DNA from: Mycobacterium sp. ST-F2
Lineage (GTDB): Bacteria; Actinomycetota; Actinomycetes; Mycobacteriales; Mycobacteriaceae
Length of the DNA: 64,000 bases
Assembly: GCF_001905655.1 (NCBI RefSeq)
Contig: NZ_JMHT01000016.1
Location: forward strand, 62,001-126,000
Direction of reading: 5' to 3'
The translations under genes and the position numbers were made by a program. Below are positions 11,716 through 19,742 of the stretch, in pieces (position 1 is the first letter of the stretch; each line of letters opens with the position of its first letter). The notes beneath the pieces were generated by a model. It made no database searches, was not told the DNA's origin, and was given only the letters and a program-made list of their open reading frames with translations.

Positions 11716-12140
11716 TTATCCGCCGGCGCCACCTGCACCGCCGGCACCTCCACCGCCACCGGCACCACCAGCGCCGCCGCTCACACCGAACGTCGCATGG
11801 CCCGCGGAGCCGGTGCTGCCCGCGCTGCCGGCAGCACCTGTGTGTCCGGCGCTTCCTGCCGCACCCGCAGTGCCACCGGCGCCAGTGGCGCCCGTACTTC
11901 CGGACGCGCCGGTCTTTCCGGGCGTTCCGGCTGCGCCGGTGCTGCCTGTCGCTCCGGTCGCGCCTGTCGCACCCTTCGCGCCGGTGGCACCTGTGCTGCC
12001 GGCCGTGCCGCCGGACCCAATTCCCAAGCCGCCCAACAAACCGCCACCACCGCCGGCGCCCGCAGCGCCGCCGGTACCACCCGTGCCGCCCACGCCGCCC
12101 TGGCCGCCGTTGCCTCCGGCACCAGGCGCACCGCCGGCCC
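11716..12140 (-). pseudogene. Frame-displaced C-terminal repeat domain of the PGRS protein
   Basis: This stretch encodes about 140 residues of perfect continuation of the glycine-rich repeat, including [16 protein letters not shown] and [13 protein letters not shown] triplets, and ends at a TAA at 11716-11718. It is in a different frame from the upstream 450 codons. Either the gene is frameshifted, or it is intact and the sequence lacks one base. With the frame restored the full protein would be about 610 residues. Confidence 0.7.
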
Positions 12141-13556
12141 ACCGGTTGCACCGCCGCCACCGGCACCACCAACGCCGGCCGCGCCGCCGGTACCACCCGT
12201 ACCGCCGGTGCCACCCTTACCACCCGCACCGCCGGTGCCACCCGCACCACCTGCGATCGCGAAGGGCAGCGGGGCAATCGGCGAGATGCCGTCGCCACCG
12301 GCGCCACCGGTACCGCCGGTGCCACCGGTACCGCCGGTACCGCCCGTGCCACCAGTCCCACCGGAACCGCCCGTGCCGCCTGCGCCACCATTGCCGCCTG
12401 CGCCACCATTGCCACCATTGCCACCCGTGCCGCCGGTGCCACCCGAACCGCCGGTGCCACCGGTTCCGCCGGTGCCACCAATACCGCCGTCACCACCTTG
12501 GCCGCCGCCACCGAACAACGTGAGCAGGCCGGCACTGCCACCGGCACCACCGGCACCACCGGCACCGGCCGCAGTACCCTGCAGACCCGTCCCACCGGCA
12601 CCACCGCCGCCGCCGGAGCCGCCCGGCGTACCGGCACCACCGGTTCCGCCGGTGCCACCGGTTCCGCCAGTGCCACCGGTACCACCAGTGCCGCCTGAAG
12701 CACCCGCGCCACCCGCGGCGCCCGCACCACCGGTGCCACCAGTGCCGCCCTTCAACCCGATCAATACAAAGTCGCTGCCCTTGGAGCCGGTCGCGCCGGC
12801 AGTGCCCGCAGTTCCCGCGGTGCCCGCGGTACCTGCCGCGCCGGCTGCGCCTGCGGCTCCGGTAGCGCCGGTCGCACCTGCCGTACCGGTCGCGCCGTCG
12901 GTGCCAGCAACGCCGTCACCGCCCGCGCCGCCGGTGACGCCAGTCGCACCGAAGCCACCTGCGCCGCCATTACCGCCCTTGCCGCCGGTCCCGAACAGCC
13001 CGAGCAGACCCATGTTTCCGCCCTTGCCGCCGTTACTGCCGGCCAGGACGTCGGTGCCGTCGGCGCCGTTGCCGCCTCGGCCGCCACTACCGAACAGCAG
13101 ACCTGCTGCGCCGCCGTCACCGCCGTTGACTCCTGCATCGGTGCTGTCCCAGCCTGCGCCGCCGTCACCGAACAAGATGCCACCGGCTTGGCCGTTCGGG
13201 TGCGCAGCCGTACCTGCCGCGCCGTTACAGATCAGACCGCACGGACTGTCCAATGGGTCCGGCGTCGTCGGGGCGAACGGCTTGATGAGCGCTTTCGGTC
13301 CCGGCGGCGACGCGTTCGCCCCGAACAACCCGGTCAACCACCACAAGGGGTTGTTCGGATCCTGCGCAGGCGCCAGCGGGAAGCTGAAATCGGTGAGTTC
13401 AACCGCTCGCGGCGACGCTGTGAGCGCGTCCACCGCGCCTGGCGGAATCGCCATTACGATGCCGGCACTCGCGGCTGCGACGCCCAAGGCACCGGTCGCG
13501 AGATAATTGACGGACCTCAAGGTCCTGCCGGACTTTTGTTTGCGATGCTTGGACAC
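11781..13556 (-). CDS. PGRS/collagen-like glycine-rich exported protein
   Basis: 591-residue frame with a GTG start preceded by AAAGGGG. An N-terminal signal/membrane segment (residues about 16-42) and a short unique region ending in [11 protein letters not shown] are followed by NGGxGG repeats of PGRS type and by Gly-X-Thr triplets (GATGATGAAG, GTAGTAGTAG). There is no PE or PPE domain, so it is not a classical PE_PGRS. The final roughly 120 residues are out of frame: repeats stop at about 12140, and the true repeat continues in another frame to 11716. One missing C in the CCC run at 12138-12140 explains it. Confidence 0.8.
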   Translation of the reverse strand: MSKHRKQKSGRTLRSVNYLATGALGVAAASAGIVMAIPPGAVDALTASPRAVELTDFSFPLAPAQDPNNPLWWLTGLFGANASPPGPKALIKPFAPTTPDPLDSPCGLICNGAAGTAAHPNGQAGGILFGDGGAGWDSTDAGVNGGDGGAAGLLFGSGGRGGNGADGTDVLAGSNGGKGGNMGLLGLFGTGGKGGNGGAGGFGATGVTGGAGGDGVAGTDGATGTAGATGATGAAGAAGAAGTAGTAGTAGTAGATGSKGSDFVLIGLKGGTGGTGGAGAAGGAGASGGTGGTGGTGGTGGTGGTGGAGTPGGSGGGGGAGGTGLQGTAAGAGGAGGAGGSAGLLTLFGGGGQGGDGGIGGTGGTGGTGGSGGTGGTGGNGGNGGAGGNGGAGGTGGSGGTGGTGGTGGTGGTGGTGGAGGDGISPIAPLPFAIAGGAGGTGGAGGKGGTGGTGGTGGAAGVGGAGGGGATGGPAVRLVPEATAARAAWAARVVPAALRAPAVVAVCWAAWELGPAARPAAQVPPARRVRQARPERQAAPAQPERPERPARPEVRAPLAPVALRVRQEAPDTQVLPAARAAPAPRAMRRSV

Positions 13557-14216
13557 GATCGAATCCCCTTTGGATTCAGAGCGTTTTGCCGCCCCGCGCT
13601 CGGCCTATTGGAAATTACCATGTTTGCCCACTAGCCAACAGATTCCTCAAAAAATCCGCATAAACGCACGTGGAGTGCTGATATTGCTACTGCATAGTAA
13701 ATATTTGCAGTTTGCAGGAAGAAGGTTTATTAACTATCGCGATTGAATATTTTTAATCGGTCTCATACGCCTCATGCGCCACTCCATGTTCTCCGCTACA
13801 CGAAAATGGAAACGCGCGGCAGAGAGTCGACTTTGCAAACAAATCTATGCTCGGCCAATCGTGAAAAGACGGGGTGGTTTCCATTTTCTGCGGACGGCAT
13901 CTTCTTTTGCGGGTGCGGCATCGAGGCGGCGGTCGACCATTGTCGATGCCGCCATCGAGGACACCGATCACGCCAAGTTCGAAGCAAAACGCAAGGGCGG
14001 CAACGCCCATCGCGATGGCAGGGAAGGTACATGCTGAGGCTCTCGCGTCGTTTGGCTCGCTACGTGACGGGGATCAGTGCTTTATGCCGATGAGGAGGCG
14101 ATCGCACCACTATGGAAGGGCAAACGCTTTCCGATGGAAGCGTGCACCGCGCCGACAAGGCGATGTACCGCGCGCGCCGAGCAAGCTGAGAATGGCCTAC
14201 GTTTCCCGCCGCATAC
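13557..14216. other. Gene-free, locally AT-rich spacer
   Basis: I see no convincing gene in these 660 bases; short frames here lack family resemblance and ribosome binding sites. Bases 13610-13760 are strikingly AT-rich for this genome, with runs such as AAAAAATCC and ATATTTTTAATC, and include a tandem TTTGCAG repeat at 13704-13717. This is the expected place for the glycine-rich gene's promoter and is a plausible Lsr2/H-NS-like binding region, an inference from composition only. Confidence 0.6.
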
Positions 14217-15917
14217 CTACAACCTGCGTTCGGGCGGCGTAGAGGAATGACGCGGGTCTGCGTCGGATCGGTGCCGAGGGGTGGCCGAATGTACCGACAA
14301 GAATCGGGTTTCGCCCGAACCTGTCGCTTTGGCCTGATACATGGCGGCATCGGCCTGGCGTAGAAGATCGGTGGGCGTTGTTGGCCGGGTCGGGTCGACG
14401 CCGGCAACGCCGATACTGGCGCTGACGGCGATGGTGTGCTCATCGGTGACGATTGGGTTCTCGAGGGCGTGGTGCAGCCGCCGAGCGATCTGCTGAAGGT
14501 CTGCGGCGCTGGCTGGTGCAGCGACGAGCACCACGAATTCGTCGCCGCCGACACGGGCGAGGGTGTCGGTCGCGCGGATCGCCCCCTGGAGACGCTCAGC
14601 GCAGGCTTGCAACACCACATCGCCAACGTGGTGCCCCAGCGAGTCATTAATCCGTTTGAGTTGATCGATGTCGATGAACATCAGCGCCGCCAGATGAGGG
14701 TGGTCGCTGGGCGTCATGGCCGCAGTGATCATCGCCAGGGCGCGGCCACGATTGGGTAGCCCGGTGAGCGTGTCGTGGTGCGCCGCGCGGCGCAGATGCA
14801 GATTGGTCAGGTGCTCGGTGGTGACGTCAGTGAGCGACATGACAATCGGCGAACGTTCGGGTTCATCGGGGTTGAGCAAGGTTGTGGTGAACGAAATCCA
14901 GGATTGATGGCCATCGTCGCGACGCAGGCCGAGAACCTGCGCGTAGACGGGCTGCCCGGTGCGCAAGGTGATGTTGGCCGGCCGCTGCGGGGCAGGCACC
15001 ATGTTTCCCTCGGTGTCGAAACCGGGTAGTCCAGCGCGCGCTCAGCATGTGTACTAGGAAAGCGTCCGCCCCCGGGTCCGCGGATGCGGATGGCGGCCGG
15101 ATTGATGGAGGCGATGGTGCCGTCACGATTGATGACCACGATGCCGCGGTCCAGCGATGTCACCACCGACTGATAGTGCTGTGTGGTATCGAGCGCGTCG
15201 GCGCGGTCGGTGCAGATGAGGATGTACCCGGTGTCGACCGCTGCGACAGAGACACGCACCGCCACAGGCCCTCCTGTCAACGTGTATCAGGTGAGGTCGC
15301 GGGCACGTCCCTCTGCGGCGATGGCAACCACATCGAGTTCGACGCCGAGCGCGTCGCGGATCAGCTGCCCGAGGGAGTCGGCGACTGATCGCCCGAACAG
15401 CCGCTCGGCAGCGATGTTCCATCCGGTGATCAGGCCGTCGACGGTGGCGGTGATGATGGCCTCCGGCGCATGCCGGACATGCAGTTCGTGGTTAATTGTA
15501 TTGCTGTGCAACACTATTGGCGTGGTCACCGCTCGCAGCACCGTCTGATGGGCGGGGCGACCTTCCCACGGGGTGGCTACCGTGGTGGCTTCGATGTCGA
15601 GCGTGGTTCCATCGCAGCGCAGCAAAACCGACATCACTGGTGCCGATGCCTGGCCTGAGTCGCCGGGAGCGGTCAAGGCGCTCAAAATTGCTGCGGGATG
15701 CACAAAGTCGGTGATGAGCGCCAACCATCTGCCCCGTCGACTCGGCCATCGTCAAACTCGCCGCCGCGGCGTTGGCGTACACTACACGTCCACGATCGTG
15801 CACCAGGACGGCGTAAGGGCTGGTCTCGCTGAGGCTCCGGAAGCTGGCTGCCGATGCACCGACTGACACATTCCACGAGGTACCAGAATCGTGCCCCGTC
15901 GCATGATTGTTATGCAT
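14217..15917 (-). pseudogene. PAS-PAS-PAS-GGDEF diguanylate cyclase, interrupted
   Basis: Three frames together encode about 565 residues: a PAS segment (SETSPYAVLVHDRGRVVYAN), a second PAS (HAPEAIITATVDGLITGWN), a third (SLDRGIVVINRDGTIASIN), another PAS-like stretch and a GGDEF domain. Breaks are a shift near 15727 (one extra G), an in-frame TGA at 15287-15289 (probably CGA to TGA) and a shift near 15020 (one missing C). The last frame, 14217-15002, is intact on its own for 261 residues. It has RVGGDEF and an inhibitory RATD site five residues before it, so a truncated cyclase might still be made. Product would synthesise cyclic di-GMP. Confidence 0.8.
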
Positions 15918-16569
15918 GCGTCACGCTCCCATCGGGGCCGACAGACACTGCCCGACGACAGTCGGGACGACCCCTGCCAAGCCTCTCTGCAATGATCGGG
16001 CGGTCTTGAGCGTCTGCGCATACCGCTGCGCCGCCGAGTCGGCGAAGTACTTCCCTGCCATGCATCAGTCCCGTCAGCCGGTGCGCGAACACCGTTCCCC
16101 GCGTCGCGCCGTCGCGCGACAAACCCCACCAACCACCTGCGAAAAATGACTGGCGCTAGCACTTCTAGCAAATCACTGATGCAGTGCTAATTCAACTTCT
16201 GGGCGCAAAGAAGTCGCAAAGAAGTTCTGATCGCGCGCCGACGACCGATCGCGCCATTCACTACCACCCGCCGGGTCATCCCAACATCATCGGCGGTCTT
16301 GAACACGTATTACTGACGAATATCCGCGAACTGCACTTGACGCATCCGCGAGAAGACGACTCCTCCCGGAGGTGCGGCCACAACTCCGAGAGGACCACTG
16401 ACGAGTGTCGAACAGAAATTAACTGTGAATGATATGAGCTAAGTTATTAGCCGATACTCCTACCTAGCGGACCATGCTCACCTATGCGGACCGGTGATCG
16501 AACGCTTTTTGGTCAACGGCCCCGCCGCGGCGGGCTCTTGTCCGCGACGCGAACGCCAGGCTCTGCGTT
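15918..16569. other. Gene-free spacer with repeats
   Basis: No supported gene in this 652-bp stretch. A GTG frame at 16184-16432 (82 codons) lacks a ribosome binding site and resembles nothing. The spacer does contain an inverted repeat TAGCACT / AGTGCTA (16157-16163 and 16183-16189), the tandem 11-mer listed separately, and two GCGGACC repeats near 16476 and 16498. The AT-rich part near 16420-16460 could be a promoter. Confidence 0.5.
16204..16225. repeat. Perfect tandem 11-bp repeat
   Basis: CGCAAAGAAGT occurs twice in immediate succession, so the two copies face the same side of the helix one turn apart. That spacing is typical of regulator half-sites. It lies about 290 bp upstream of the start of the decayed PAS-GGDEF gene and has no other assigned gene nearby. 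Confidence 0.6.
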
Positions 16570-17211
16570 TCAGCCGGGCGGGGTCGGGTCGCTGAATCTG
16601 TCCGCTAAGGCCGCGCGCACTGGCGAGGGGACGGTCGGCGCGAACCGTCGCAGGTAAGCCTCGACCCAGGCCGGCGAGGTGTTGAGAAAAGCGAAGTCAC
16701 TGCCCACCATGTGCCGTATCGCGAGGAGCGGAACGGGCGACTGCAGCGGACGGAAGTCGGCATTCCAGAGACCGCGCTCGGTGCAGCCGTCATAGAACTG
16801 GCCGACCATGAGGCCGGCGTCAACGAATTCGGGTTTGAGTGCCTGTTGCACCGCATCGATGACGGCGACGTCGGTCAGATCGGGGAACACGATGAACACC
16901 GCCTTGAGCAGGCTCTCGGGGCCATCAGCCGGCTCCAGCTCCAGGAATGTGTCACGCAGTGTGTGCAGCTCAGCTACCAACTTGGAGAATGCCGGGAGTT
17001 CGCTGTGCACCGCGGTAATCCACAGCATGTCCTGATCCAACGAGGCGCGGGCAAAAGGGCACACCGGTCCCGCCCGCCCCAGGTCCCTATGCGGTTCCAT
17101 GAGGTACTCACGAATCCAACCGCGCAGCAGGTGAGCAAATTCTGACGTTTCGTTGTCGGAATCGTCGCCGTCAGATAATTTGCAAAGACCGTCAAGCAGG
17201 GTGACCGCCAT
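16570..17211 (-). CDS. DUF6875-like protein next to an ATP-grasp enzyme
   Basis: 213-residue soluble protein with no signal peptide. A conserved-looking N-terminal motif GRAGPVCPFA (about residues 46-55) is followed by DQDMLWITAVH and by VFPDL and GLMVGQFY segments. From memory this resembles the uncharacterised DUF6875 family; no function is known to me. The ATG at 17211 has GGGAGAT upstream and leaves a 70-bp divergent promoter region shared with the ATP-grasp gene; longer frames to 17352 would overlap that gene. The divergent pairing suggests a joint small-molecule pathway. Confidence 0.7.
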   Translation of the reverse strand: MAVTLLDGLCKLSDGDDSDNETSEFAHLLRGWIREYLMEPHRDLGRAGPVCPFARASLDQDMLWITAVHSELPAFSKLVAELHTLRDTFLELEPADGPESLLKAVFIVFPDLTDVAVIDAVQQALKPEFVDAGLMVGQFYDGCTERGLWNADFRPLQSPVPLLAIRHMVGSDFAFLNTSPAWVEAYLRRFAPTVPSPVRAALADRFSDPTPPG

Positions 17212-17281
17212 GTGCACAATCTCCCTGTCTCTGCTAACCGCCGCAGCTGTCGCGATATCCCCGTGGAGGGTGAAAACACCC

Positions 17282-18514
17282 ATGTCAGTGCCCACCGAAC
17301 GTCGAATCGCGATCGTATATGAACCCGACTCGGTCCCGCTGCTCATACTCACAGAGACGGCGACACGAAACGGGATTCACCTCGTCTGGTTAGCCGGTCA
17401 GACCGACGCACGAATACTCAGACGATTCGGAAGCGTTGTCATTACCGACGGCAGTTCCACCGAGAAGGTGACCGCGCAGCTCACACTACACGATGTCGTC
17501 GGCGTCACCACATTTGCCGACTCACGCATCGAGCATGCCGCCGCCCTGGCACGGAATATTGGTTTGCCAGCAAACCATGCCTGCACAGCACGGCTACTCG
17601 TCGACAAAATCGCCCAACGCCACGCACTGGCCGATGCCGGCGTACCCGGACCCGGGTTTGTCGGCATCGACAGCCCGGCCAGGGCAACCAGCGCCGACGA
17701 ACTACTCAAGAAGCTGACCTACCCGGTCGTGGTGAAACCGGCGTCGGGGCACGGGGGCCGCGACACCATCTGCATTCCCGATTTCCCGGCGCTGGCAGCA
17801 GAATTGGCAATCCGATGCCACGCCAACCCATGGCGACCGACCATCATCGAAGAACTCCTCGGTGACTTCCCACCAACCGATCGCGGCGGCGTCGGCGACT
17901 ACGTCTCGGTTGAAGTGGTGGTGGACAACGGGCTGCCCTCGGTCCTCGCAATCACCGGCCGCATGCCCCTAGCCGAACCATTCCGAGAAACCGGCGCCTT
18001 CCTCCCGGCGATACTGAGCCCAGTCGAGCGACACGACGTCGCAGACGTGGCGCTAAAGGCAGCACTAGCACTCGACGTGCAATGCGGCTGCCTACACATC
18101 GAGATCAAACTGACCACGACCGGGCCCCACATCATCGAAGTGAACGGGAGAGTTCCCGGCGGCGGCATCACCGACCTGGTTGCCGCACAAACCGGCATCG
18201 ACCTTTTTGAATGCGCGCTGAACTCGGCCGCCGGACAGATCGTCGACCGGAGGCCGGGCAACGCAGCCGGGGTCCATTACCAGTTGGCCCTCCAGCCGCC
18301 GATCGGCCAACGAGTCCGACTACGACCGGATTGGTCGGCACAGTTGCGCACCGTCGCCGGCATCGAACACGTTGCGCTACGGTCAATGACCGCCGAAGTC
18401 GACCTGCGCGACGGCTCCTACGGCTACCTGCTGATGGCACGTGGCTGCGCCGACGACCACGAGGGCTTGCTAGAAACCCACCGGCGTCTGAACACCCTGT
18501 TGCTCAACGACTGA
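17282..18514 (+). CDS. ATP-grasp carboxylate-amine/thiol ligase
   Basis: 410-residue ATP-grasp enzyme. Seen in order: a preATP-grasp N-terminal domain, the ATP-binding lysine segment VVKPASGHGGRDT (about residues 147-159), IIEELLGDF (ATP hinge) and the metal-binding CLHIEIK and HIIEVNGRVPGGG segments (about residues 274-300). Family members activate a carboxylate as acyl-phosphate and join it to an amine, as in dipeptide ligases and natural-product pathways. GGAGGG lies 10 bp before the ATG at 17282. YbaK-type editing protein follows 24 bp after its stop, so the two are an operon. Confidence 0.88.
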   Translation: MSVPTERRIAIVYEPDSVPLLILTETATRNGIHLVWLAGQTDARILRRFGSVVITDGSSTEKVTAQLTLHDVVGVTTFADSRIEHAAALARNIGLPANHACTARLLVDKIAQRHALADAGVPGPGFVGIDSPARATSADELLKKLTYPVVVKPASGHGGRDTICIPDFPALAAELAIRCHANPWRPTIIEELLGDFPPTDRGGVGDYVSVEVVVDNGLPSVLAITGRMPLAEPFRETGAFLPAILSPVERHDVADVALKAALALDVQCGCLHIEIKLTTTGPHIIEVNGRVPGGGITDLVAAQTGIDLFECALNSAAGQIVDRRPGNAAGVHYQLALQPPIGQRVRLRPDWSAQLRTVAGIEHVALRSMTAEVDLRDGSYGYLLMARGCADDHEGLLETHRRLNTLLLND

Positions 18515-18538
18515 TACCACTCACGAGACAGGACATCA

Positions 18539-19018
18539 ATGACAGAATTGCACGCGCGAGTGCGCGCGCACCTGGCCGCTGCCGCGGTGACGCACCGGGT
18601 GCACGATCACGCCGCCCTGCCCGGCCCCATCTCATCGCCGACGGACTTCGCAGCCGCGCTGGGCTACCCCGTGGACCGGATTATGAAAACGCTGATCTGC
18701 CACGAACACTCCACGGGCAGACTGATCGCCGTCACCTGCCCGGTGAACATTCGGGTAGACCTCAAACGTGTTGCCACCGAACTCGGTTGCAGCAGAATCG
18801 AAGTCGCCAGCAGCGTGCAATTAGAAGCGACTACCGGCTACCCCCGACTCGGGGTATCACCACTGGGCCTGGACCCCAGTTTCATCGTCGTCATCGCGCA
18901 ACACACGCTGACCTATGACACCGTTCTGGTCGGTGGCGGAGCAGCCGGAATCGAAATCGAACTCGCCCCCCGCGACTTACAACGCACCACTGACGCAGTT
19001 CCCGTCGATCTCCGATAG
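18539..19018 (+). CDS. YbaK/ProX-type aminoacyl-tRNA deacylase-like protein
   Basis: 159-residue YbaK fold. It begins LHARVRAHLAAAAVTHRVHDH and contains GYPVDRIMKTLICHE, where the lysine matches the position of the conserved catalytic lysine of the trans-editing family. GGGAAGIEIEL near the end matches the family's terminal GxR/GGGxG loop. Known members hydrolyse mischarged Cys- or Ala-tRNA, or act as free-standing editing domains. Co-transcription with an ATP-grasp ligase suggests it guards translation against, or processes, an amino-acid-like product of this cluster. Confidence 0.85.
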   Translation: MTELHARVRAHLAAAAVTHRVHDHAALPGPISSPTDFAAALGYPVDRIMKTLICHEHSTGRLIAVTCPVNIRVDLKRVATELGCSRIEVASSVQLEATTGYPRLGVSPLGLDPSFIVVIAQHTLTYDTVLVGGGAAGIEIELAPRDLQRTTDAVPVDLR

Positions 19019-19083
19019 CGTCCCACCGCACGCGGGTACGAATACGGGCGGCACAGCCGTGCTGGCGAACTCTAATTTCTGAT

Positions 19084-19103
19084 CGTTCTCAGCGTGTCTT
19101 CAG
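19084..19103 (+). promoter_or_regulatory. Direct-repeat regulator site A
   Basis: CGTTCTCAGCGTGTCTTCAG lies 112 bp upstream of the orphan HATPase gene. It holds two same-direction half-sites (TCTCAG and CTTCAG) about 11 bp apart, the layout bound by OmpR-type response regulators. Nearly the same sequence recurs at two other genes of this module (sites B and C). Confidence 0.65.
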
Positions 19104-19215
19104 GTCGTGGCTCCTACGGTCGGGAGGTATATGCCCGGCGTAGCGCCACACCTGACCGAAGGCAAGCATGTTGCCTCGGCCGCCGGTCATTCACACGACC
19201 AGAAAGGACAACGCC

Positions 19216-19674
19216 GTGAGCCGAGAAGGAGAAATGGTCTTTCTCGATGATGTGTTGGTCCAGCATGCTGGACGGCTGCGGCAAAACACTGGGTTGTCGA
19301 TCCGAACCGACCTGCAGCCGACCTACGTGGTGGGTGACGCTACGACATTGAACCGGGCGGTCACTGCGCTGGTCGAACATGCACGTTGCAACGCCGTATC
19401 GGCGATCGAGCTTGAGGTGTACCGCCGAGATGCTCAGGCGGTCATCATCATCCGCGACGACGGCCCCCATATCGCGGTCGCCGACACCGGCCGGATGTCG
19501 TCAAAGTGCAACTCCGGTCTGGAGTTGGCTGCTCGGATCATCGCCACTCACGGCGGGACACTTGCCGTGGGTGAACGCGGCGCGTGCACCAATGCAGTGA
19601 GCGTGCGGTTGCCGTCCACGCGGCAATCTCTGTTCAATTCGCCTGCACCGAAATGGATTTCGGATGGGCAATGA
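19216..19674 (+). CDS. Stand-alone HATPase-like domain protein (degenerate kinase domain)
   Basis: 152 residues, GTG start with AGAAAGGAC upstream. It aligns by eye with the ATP-binding domain of histidine kinases: a VVGDATTLNRAVTALVEHA helix, DDGPHI (G1 box) and SGLELAARIIATHGG (weak G2 box). There is no dimerisation domain or phospho-acceptor His and no membrane segment. The N-box Asn that holds Mg-ATP (LADNAARHA in the next gene) reads LVEHARCN here. It could be a decoy, a connector to the adjacent two-component system, or an anti-sigma-like regulator; a decayed kinase fragment is the alternative. It ends 68 bp before the histidine kinase. Confidence 0.75.
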   Translation: MSREGEMVFLDDVLVQHAGRLRQNTGLSIRTDLQPTYVVGDATTLNRAVTALVEHARCNAVSAIELEVYRRDAQAVIIIRDDGPHIAVADTGRMSSKCNSGLELAARIIATHGGTLAVGERGACTNAVSVRLPSTRQSLFNSPAPKWISDGQ

Positions 19675-19742
19675 CATCGCGCGCCGCCGAGGACGCACGC
19701 TGTGACATCGCTGCCGGAGACGGCAGTGAATGATGGAGCGAT

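Noticed and set aside
12000-13100. Dense short repeats that could look like a CRISPR array
   Set aside because: The repeats are coding GGx triplets without constant repeat and unique spacer structure, and no cas genes are present.
11701-13506. Long proline-rich plus-strand frame (PPAPPVPP repeats)
   Set aside because: Exact antisense of the glycine-rich repeat; Gly-Gly codons read backwards give Pro-Pro. No start context or signal.
16184-16432. 82-codon frame in the 15.9-16.6 kb spacer
   Set aside because: GTG start without ribosome site, no similarity, and it covers the tandem repeat.
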